Below the pieces are notes generated by a model. That model was not told the DNA's origin. It saw nothing but the letters and a program-made list of their open reading frames with translations, and searched no databases. 11,727 bases of DNA from Bacteroidales bacterium. GTDB taxonomy: Bacteria > Bacteroidota > Bacteroidia > Bacteroidales > VadinHA17. Positions within the stretch are counted from its first letter, which is position 1. Each line of letters begins with the position of its first letter. A program made the translations under genes and the position numbers. This document shows positions 6,981 to 11,727 of this stretch, piece by piece. Where the stretch lies: assembly GCA_020353115.1 (NCBI GenBank), contig CP070687.1:1354226-1365952 (forward strand), written 5' to 3'.

Positions 6981-8786
6981 ATGTCGAAAAAACAATTGAC
7001 GGTTCTCTTTTTTGCATTATCTCTTTCCTTGTTTAATACCTGTAAAGAGGAAGAAGGCTGGATCAGGATTAACCAGCTTGGATACATCCCGGAAACAAAT
7101 AAGGCAGCAGTTTTTGTCAGTAAGATGCCGATACGGGTTCGATCGTTTGAAATCCATGATGCCTTAACAGGAAAAACCGTCTGGAAATCGGATGAAGTAA
7201 AAGATTTTGGAGCCTACGGATCGTTTCTTGCCACATTCAGACTTGACTTTTCCTCATTTAACGATGAGGGTGAATACTATCTTTCCGCCAGGGGTATAAG
7301 GTCTCCACAGTTCAGGATCGGATCCCATGTATATGATAATACGGCAGATTTTTTACTGAAGTATATGCGACAACAACGGTGTGGGTTCAATCCTTTTTTC
7401 AATGATTCATGCCATTCAAACGACGGATTCATAATCTTTCATCCCGATAATGATATCGATTCCATGCATATTGACGTAACCGGAGGCTGGCACGATGCAT
7501 CCGATTATCTGCAGTATGTTGCCACCACTGCCAATGCCGTATTTCAGATGTTATTTGCCTGGATGGAAAATCAATCTGCATTTCTCGATCGGTTTGACAA
7601 GGACGGATTTCCCGGAGAGAACGGGATACCCGATATCCTTGATGAGGTCAGGTGGGGCCTCGACTGGTTGGTGAAGATGAATCCTTCATACGGGGTTATG
7701 TATAACCAGATCGCGGATGACCGGGATCATATCGGATTCAAGTTACCAGCCAATGACACTGCCGATTATGATCGGGGCCCCGAACGGCCGGTATACTATT
7801 GTACCGGCGATGTACAGGGTTACGGGAGCAACATGAACCGTGCTACCGGTATCGCTTCCACGGCAGGAAAATATGCCTCTGCATTTGCTCTGGGATACCG
7901 GATTCTGCGCCCTTACTACCAGGATTTTTCTGAAATGCTGCTGCAAAAAGCAGTGGATGCGTATGATTTTGGCATGCGAAATCCCGGTGTATGCCAGACA
8001 GCACCCCATGGTGCACCTTATTTTTACGAGGAGGACAACTGGCATGATGATATGGAGTTGGCAGCTTGTCAGTTATACCTGATCACCGATGAAAGGAAGT
8101 ATCTTGATGATGCAGTTGAGCTTGGCAGACATGAACCGGTAACACCATGGATGGGAGCAGATACTGCTAAGCATTACCAGTGGTATCCTTTTCTGAACCT
8201 CGGTCATTATTTCCTTGCCCGGATTCCCGAAGATGAAATCCGGTCAGCCTTTATTCAAAACTTTCGACAAGGCATCGAGAGGGTATATCATCGGGGAATT
8301 AACAATCCCTTTTTGAACGGGATACCGTTTATCTGGTGTTCAAATAACCTGGTCGCAGCCATGCTTACACAATGCCGTCTTTATGAAGAGATCACGGGAG
8401 ATAAAAGTTTTTCGGTTATGGAAGCCTCTCTGCGTGACTGGTTGTTTGGTTGTAATCCATGGGGTACAAGCATGATTGTAGGCCTTCCTGAGGATGGGGA
8501 TTACCCTGAAGATACGCATTCGGCAGTCGTACATCTGCTCAATAAACAGCCCCTGGGTGGACTGGTTGATGGACCGGTATACGCTTCGATATACAATAAT
8601 CTGAAAGGCATTTACCTGGCCTCCGGAGATGAATACAGTGAATTCCAGTCAAGCCTGGTTGTATATCATGACGATTTCGCAGACTATTCAACCAATGAAC
8701 CTACAATGGACGGGACAGCCAGTCTTACCTACTATCTTTCTTCCCTCCAGGAAATGGGAAGGAAAATAAGGGAAACAGGATATTAA
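6981..8786 (+). CDS. Glycoside hydrolase family 9 lipoprotein
   Basis: This is a 601-residue exported enzyme of family GH9, whose members cleave beta-glycans with inversion. The N-terminus is a signal peptide ending at Cys21 (SLFNTC, a loose lipobox), followed by KEEE, which resembles the surface-lipoprotein export signal. Residues about 27-115 match the Ig-like CelD_N domain (IRINQLGY). The (alpha/alpha)6 catalytic domain follows, with GGWHDASDY (168-176), where D172 and D175 correspond to the paired catalytic aspartates of GH9, and YHDDFADYSTNE (562-573), where E573 is the expected catalytic acid. The usual C-terminal His-x-Arg signature is altered to THSA (512-515), so the substrate may not be cellulose. 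The next gene starts 13 bases after the stop, so the two are probably cotranscribed. The family is certain; the substrate is not. Confidence 0.93.
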   Translation: MSKKQLTVLFFALSLSLFNTCKEEEGWIRINQLGYIPETNKAAVFVSKMPIRVRSFEIHDALTGKTVWKSDEVKDFGAYGSFLATFRLDFSSFNDEGEYYLSARGIRSPQFRIGSHVYDNTADFLLKYMRQQRCGFNPFFNDSCHSNDGFIIFHPDNDIDSMHIDVTGGWHDASDYLQYVATTANAVFQMLFAWMENQSAFLDRFDKDGFPGENGIPDILDEVRWGLDWLVKMNPSYGVMYNQIADDRDHIGFKLPANDTADYDRGPERPVYYCTGDVQGYGSNMNRATGIASTAGKYASAFALGYRILRPYYQDFSEMLLQKAVDAYDFGMRNPGVCQTAPHGAPYFYEEDNWHDDMELAACQLYLITDERKYLDDAVELGRHEPVTPWMGADTAKHYQWYPFLNLGHYFLARIPEDEIRSAFIQNFRQGIERVYHRGINNPFLNGIPFIWCSNNLVAAMLTQCRLYEEITGDKSFSVMEASLRDWLFGCNPWGTSMIVGLPEDGDYPEDTHSAVVHLLNKQPLGGLVDGPVYASIYNNLKGIYLASGDEYSEFQSSLVVYHDDFADYSTNEPTMDGTASLTYYLSSLQEMGRKIRETGY

Positions 8787-8799
8787 CGGAAATTTATAA

Positions 8800-9882
8800 A
8801 TGAAAGAGTCTATGAAAAAAAGAGATTTTATACGTTTATTGAGCCTGGGTGCAGCTGGAATTACTGCCGGGAGCCCGTTGTTAAAATCTTGTGATTCATC
8901 CCGTCGTGAACCACTGGCTCCTTACTGGGTATGGATGAGTGCAAGGGATACAGCCGATGTAAACTGGCAGGGCAGGTTCAGTCAACTTGCCGATCTGGGT
9001 GTCAGGGGTATATTGATCCAGTCATCCGAAGAGGGATACAGGGAACTCGGACCACTCGCCAAATCTGCAGGACTGGAAATCCATGCATGGATTATTGCAC
9101 TCAACCACAGGAACAAAGAAACCCTGGAGGCACATCCTGAGTGGTATACAGTGAGCAGGGAGGGAAAATCTACGGCTCTTCATCCACCTTATGTCGAATA
9201 TTACAGCTGGCTCTGTCCGACCAGAAAAGAGGTAAGGGAATTTGTTTCCGACAGAGTTACGCGCCTGACTCTTATAGAAGAACTGGATGGTATACACCTT
9301 GATTATATTCGGCATTCCGACGTGATACTCCCGGTCGGACTATGGTCGAAATACAATCTTGTACAGGATAAAGAATACCCGGAATTTGATTTTTGCTATT
9401 GTGATGTCTGCCGGACAACCTTTGGGGAAATGGAAGGAATTGATCCCCAGGATCTCGAAGAACCATTTGCCAATCAGGCGTGGCTTCAGTTCCGGTATGA
9501 TTCTGTGACAAAGCTTGTTAATGAATTGGCCGTTATTACGAGTCAGCATAATAAGAAACTGACGGCTGCCGTATTCCCGACACCTGAAATTGCCAGAAAA
9601 CTGGTCAGACAGGAATGGACAAAATGGAATCTGGATGCCATTTTTCCAATGATTTATCATAACTTTTATGAGGAGGATATTTCCTGGATCGAAACGGCAA
9701 CACGTGAAGGAGTTCAGGCACTCAACGGGAAATTTCCTTTGTATAGCGGCCTATACATCCCTGCCTTATCCCACGGGAACATTGCTGAAGCTGTTGAATT
9801 TGCCCTTGCCGGCGGAGCGGCCGGTATCACTTTCTTCAGGGAGGGAATTATGAACCGGAGGTTCTGGAGTAAAATAACGTGA
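8800..9882 (+). CDS. Glycosyl hydrolase-like 10 family TIM-barrel lipoprotein
   Basis: This 360-residue protein begins with a Tat-like signal (KKRDFIRLL, with KR in place of RR) and a lipobox LLKSC with Cys31. Residues about 40-355 look like a TIM barrel of the glycosyl hydrolase-like 10 group (GHL10, PF02638, COG1649): PYWVWM (41-46) at the first strand, LDGIHLDYIR (162-171) with D163 and D168 in the typical strand-4 position, and FPMIYHNFY (282-290) near the end. A CYCDVC cluster (199-204) is typical of related putative hydrolases and may bind metal or form a disulfide. Catalytic activity for this family is largely inferred. ATG 8812 is an alternative start that also keeps the signal. It follows the GH9 gene by 13 bases, which suggests a shared role in glycan breakdown. 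Confidence 0.8.
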   Translation: MKESMKKRDFIRLLSLGAAGITAGSPLLKSCDSSRREPLAPYWVWMSARDTADVNWQGRFSQLADLGVRGILIQSSEEGYRELGPLAKSAGLEIHAWIIALNHRNKETLEAHPEWYTVSREGKSTALHPPYVEYYSWLCPTRKEVREFVSDRVTRLTLIEELDGIHLDYIRHSDVILPVGLWSKYNLVQDKEYPEFDFCYCDVCRTTFGEMEGIDPQDLEEPFANQAWLQFRYDSVTKLVNELAVITSQHNKKLTAAVFPTPEIARKLVRQEWTKWNLDAIFPMIYHNFYEEDISWIETATREGVQALNGKFPLYSGLYIPALSHGNIAEAVEFALAGGAAGITFFREGIMNRRFWSKIT

Positions 9883-9946
9883 TGTGTACTTGCGTAGCAG
9901 TAACTGAAAGAGCACACCCGGGATGTGAATCAAAATCTGCAATAAA

Positions 9947-9970
9947 ATACCGGCCATGGGATTTCGGTAT
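9947..9970. repeat. Inverted repeat before the CBM9-like gene
   Basis: ATACCG (9947-9952) pairs perfectly with CGGTAT (9965-9970) over 12 bases. It ends 16 bases before the ATG at 9987, close to the position of the inverted repeats before the GH9 gene. The 104-base gap otherwise shows no clear promoter or terminator, so read-through from the upstream genes is possible. Function is inferred only. Confidence 0.25.
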
Positions 9971-9986
9971 GGAAATTAATTGAATC

Positions 9987-11150
9987 ATGAGAACCATAAT
10001 GAAACAATATATCATCCTGTCAGGATCGATACTGTTTTTAGTTCTTCTTACAGGTTGTACATCCGGCAAACAAAGGGATAAGTTTACGGGAGATTCAAAA
10101 GGAACCGGTAACCTGTATGATCCTGAAATTCCCTTTCCCCCAAGACACTATGTTTGTTTTACTACGGATGAGCCTGTTACTATCGACGGTATCCTCTCCG
10201 AGTCCTTCTGGGAAGAAGCAGAATGGACGGATGATTTTATTGATATTGAAGGCGGACATAAACCAGTTCCAAGATTCCGGACAAGGGTTAAAATGCTCTG
10301 GGACCGGCATTATTTCTATATTGCTGCCGAACTACAGGAACCTCATGTTTGGGCAACTCTGAAACAACGGGATACGGTGATCTTTTATGATAATGATTTC
10401 GAAGTTTTTATTGATCCCGATGGAGATACCCATATGTACTATGAATTTGAAATGAATGCTTTCGGAACGGAATGGGATCTGTTCCTTGTCAAACCATACA
10501 GGGACGGAGGACCGGCAATTAATGGATGGAATATAACCGGCTTGAAAACAGGGGTTGAAGTATACGGAACAATAAATGATCCCGGATCAGAGGATGAGAA
10601 GTGGACATTGGAAATAGCGATGCCCTGGAAGATCCTTAAAGAATGTGCCGGTAATTCTTCATTGCCTGAAAATGGCGACCAGTGGAGGGTGAATTTTTCC
10701 CGGGTTGAGTGGCAAATAGATACAACGGAAGGAAAATACACCAGGAAAAAGGATCCTGAAACCGGTAACCTGCTCCGGGAAGATAACTGGGTATGGTCTC
10801 CGCAGGGGAAAGTGGATATGCATGCACCGGAAACATGGGGCTTTGTCCAGTTTTCTGAGAGAACGGTTTTCGAAGGAACCGATACGTTTTACTTTAACCG
10901 TGAGGAAGATGTAAAATGGGTCCTGAGGCAACTCTATTATAAACAGCGATCCTACCTGAAAAAAGAGTCAAGATATGCCGGTTCACTGGATGAGTTGGGT
11001 TTGCAAAACACAAGTTTTAAAGAACTCCCGGCTATACCTCAGTTTTTTATTTGCGGAACACAATATGAAATTATTATGCCCGGCTTTTTGCCCGGGATTA
11101 CCTGGCATATTGACAATGAGGGCAGAACATGGAAGACTACAGGCCATTAG
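9987..11150 (+). CDS. CBM9-like carbohydrate-binding lipoprotein with C-terminal pilin-like domain
   Basis: This 387-residue lipoprotein has a clear signal peptide and lipobox LLTGC (Cys24). A second ATG at residue 5 (position 9999) is also possible. Residues about 55-290 match the family 9 carbohydrate-binding module fold found in Bacteroidota: VTIDGILSESFWEEA (64-78), VKMLWDRHYFYIAAEL (101-116), YDNDFEVFIDPDGD (134-147), WTLEIAMPW (206-214) and MHAPETWGFVQF (278-289). CBM9 modules bind ends of glycans such as cellulose or xylan, but many such Bacteroidota proteins have no tested ligand. Residues about 308-387 form an extra domain: a helix, RQLYYKQRSYLKKESRYAGS, leading into LDELGL and a beta-rich end, a pattern like the globular part of type IV pilin-like proteins. 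No catalytic motif was recognised. It probably works with the two preceding glycan-active lipoproteins. Confidence 0.85.
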   Translation: MRTIMKQYIILSGSILFLVLLTGCTSGKQRDKFTGDSKGTGNLYDPEIPFPPRHYVCFTTDEPVTIDGILSESFWEEAEWTDDFIDIEGGHKPVPRFRTRVKMLWDRHYFYIAAELQEPHVWATLKQRDTVIFYDNDFEVFIDPDGDTHMYYEFEMNAFGTEWDLFLVKPYRDGGPAINGWNITGLKTGVEVYGTINDPGSEDEKWTLEIAMPWKILKECAGNSSLPENGDQWRVNFSRVEWQIDTTEGKYTRKKDPETGNLLREDNWVWSPQGKVDMHAPETWGFVQFSERTVFEGTDTFYFNREEDVKWVLRQLYYKQRSYLKKESRYAGSLDELGLQNTSFKELPAIPQFFICGTQYEIIMPGFLPGITWHIDNEGRTWKTTGH

Positions 11151-11262
11151 TGGAAAATATGATTTGAAGAGAAAATCGGGAATAAAAACCGGATAATTAA
11201 AAAAAGGAATTCCTACATTAGTAATATAATTCTCATAGCTTATTCTTTAACTCCTGGTCATC

Positions 11263-11649
11263 ATGAATAGAAAAAATTCTTTTGGAAGTGCGGTTCTTAT
11301 AACAGTATTTCTGTTAATGTCATCTTTCTCAACGACAGTTCCTGTAAAAAAGTTCAAACCCGAAGGTACATGGAAGTATTCTGCACCGGCAGCTCCTGAA
11401 GGCTATACGATCGGCTTTTTCATTATTGAAAAAGGAGAATCCGGTTACGAAGTTACGTTTATGCTGGATGAATATTCCAAGGTAAAGGCCAATGAGGTCA
11501 ATTACAAAAGAAGAAACCTTGAATTCGTCCTTTATCTCGAAAATGAACTGGTAAGAATCACGGGGACTTTTGAAGATGATAAATTCACCGGTAAAGCCAG
11601 TTACTCCGAAGGAGTAATTGATATAACGGCTGTAAGGGAAGAGACATAG
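11263..11649 (+). CDS. Small secreted beta-rich protein of unknown function
   Basis: This 128-residue protein starts with a signal peptide (MNRKN, then a hydrophobic core to about residue 22, with likely cleavage after SSFS or STT) and has no lipobox Cys. The mature part alternates short beta strands: GTWKYSAPAAPEGYTIG (35-51), YEVTFMLD (62-69), NLEFVLYLENELVRITGTF (85-103) and FTGKASYSEGVIDITAV (108-124). The strand pattern and the closing GTF-x-D-x-FTGKASYSEG resemble small lipocalin-like or calycin-type domains seen in Bacteroidota. I cannot name a family or function. It follows the CBM9-like gene by 112 bases; that gap has the palindrome AGGAATTCCT at 11205-11214 but no good promoter. Whether it belongs to the same operon is unclear. 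Confidence 0.8.
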   Translation: MNRKNSFGSAVLITVFLLMSSFSTTVPVKKFKPEGTWKYSAPAAPEGYTIGFFIIEKGESGYEVTFMLDEYSKVKANEVNYKRRNLEFVLYLENELVRITGTFEDDKFTGKASYSEGVIDITAVREET

Positions 11650-11679
11650 GAATGATTCCGAAATCTTTTTTATCCCTAA

Positions 11680-11693
11680 TACGGGGATCCGTA
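11680..11693. repeat. Short hairpin after the last gene
   Basis: TACGG (11680-11684) pairs with CCGTA (11689-11693) over a 4-base loop, 31 bases after the last stop codon. No T-run follows on either strand, so it does not meet the pattern of an intrinsic terminator. The remaining bases to the window end are A/T-rich, with a weak CAAAA/TTTTG pairing; no gene start is visible. Confidence 0.25.
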
Positions 11694-11727
11694 CTCAATA
11701 CAAAACAAAAAAATTTTGCTTGCCGGT

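Noticed and set aside
10103..10772. A 13-base direct repeat, AACCGGTAACCTG, at 10103-10115 and 10760-10772
   Set aside because: Both copies lie in the CBM9-like coding region, encode partly similar TGNL residues, and have no matching flanks; most likely coincidence.
11079..11096. CCCGG/CCGGG hairpin with a T-rich loop near the end of the CBM9-like gene
   Set aside because: It is inside the coding sequence, 50 bases before the stop, and no T-run follows the stem, so it is not a terminator.
11225..11230. TATAAT upstream of the last gene
   Set aside because: This is the E. coli-type -10 element; Bacteroidota use TAnnTTTG, and no matching -33 element is present.

Overview
The window looks like a chromosomal segment of a Bacteroidota bacterium, probably an anaerobic or marine Bacteroidales/Marinilabiliales-type organism. 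The evidence is the TrmD and YidC sequence types (TrmD with CGHYKGVD, YidC starting MDKNTIIG), the pyrG-yidC pair, a five-repeat DUF349 protein, a TTTG-N20-TAnnTTTG promoter, the lack of consistent Shine-Dalgarno sequences, and several lipoproteins of Bacteroidota style. It contains eight protein genes. No RNA gene, CRISPR array, insertion sequence or phage feature was found. The longest stretch without a gene is about 220 bases.

Left part (1-6837), housekeeping. trmD (tRNA m1G37 methyltransferase) is on the minus strand. It diverges from a rightward series: a large DUF349 coiled-coil protein, pyrG (CTP synthase, almost certainly starting at TTG) and yidC (inner-membrane insertase). The trmD-DUF349 spacer carries a near-perfect Bacteroidota promoter for trmD, a weaker candidate for the DUF349 gene, and two abutting palindromes. 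The YidC here has a TPR-like motif right after its first membrane helix, which I do not recognise as a usual part of YidC.

Right part (6981-11649), accessory and secreted. Four rightward genes all encode exported proteins: a family 9 glycoside hydrolase lipoprotein, a TIM-barrel lipoprotein of the 'glycosyl hydrolase-like 10' type 13 bases downstream, a CBM9-like lipoprotein with an extra C-terminal pilin-like domain, and a small secreted beta-rich protein of unknown function. The first two are probably one transcript and the third may belong with them. Together they suggest extracytoplasmic recognition and cleavage of a beta-glycan or related polysaccharide. No SusC/SusD transporter pair or regulator is visible in the window, so the substrate is unknown. 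Inverted repeats lie about 16-17 bases before the start codons of the GH9 and CBM9 genes.

The most interesting points are the TPR-bearing YidC, the GH9 enzyme whose usual His-x-Arg substrate-binding signature is altered, and the transporter-less group of glycan-active lipoproteins. I see no strong evidence for a wholly new system, but the GH9/GHL10/CBM9 group and the small secreted protein are the best candidates for undescribed function.
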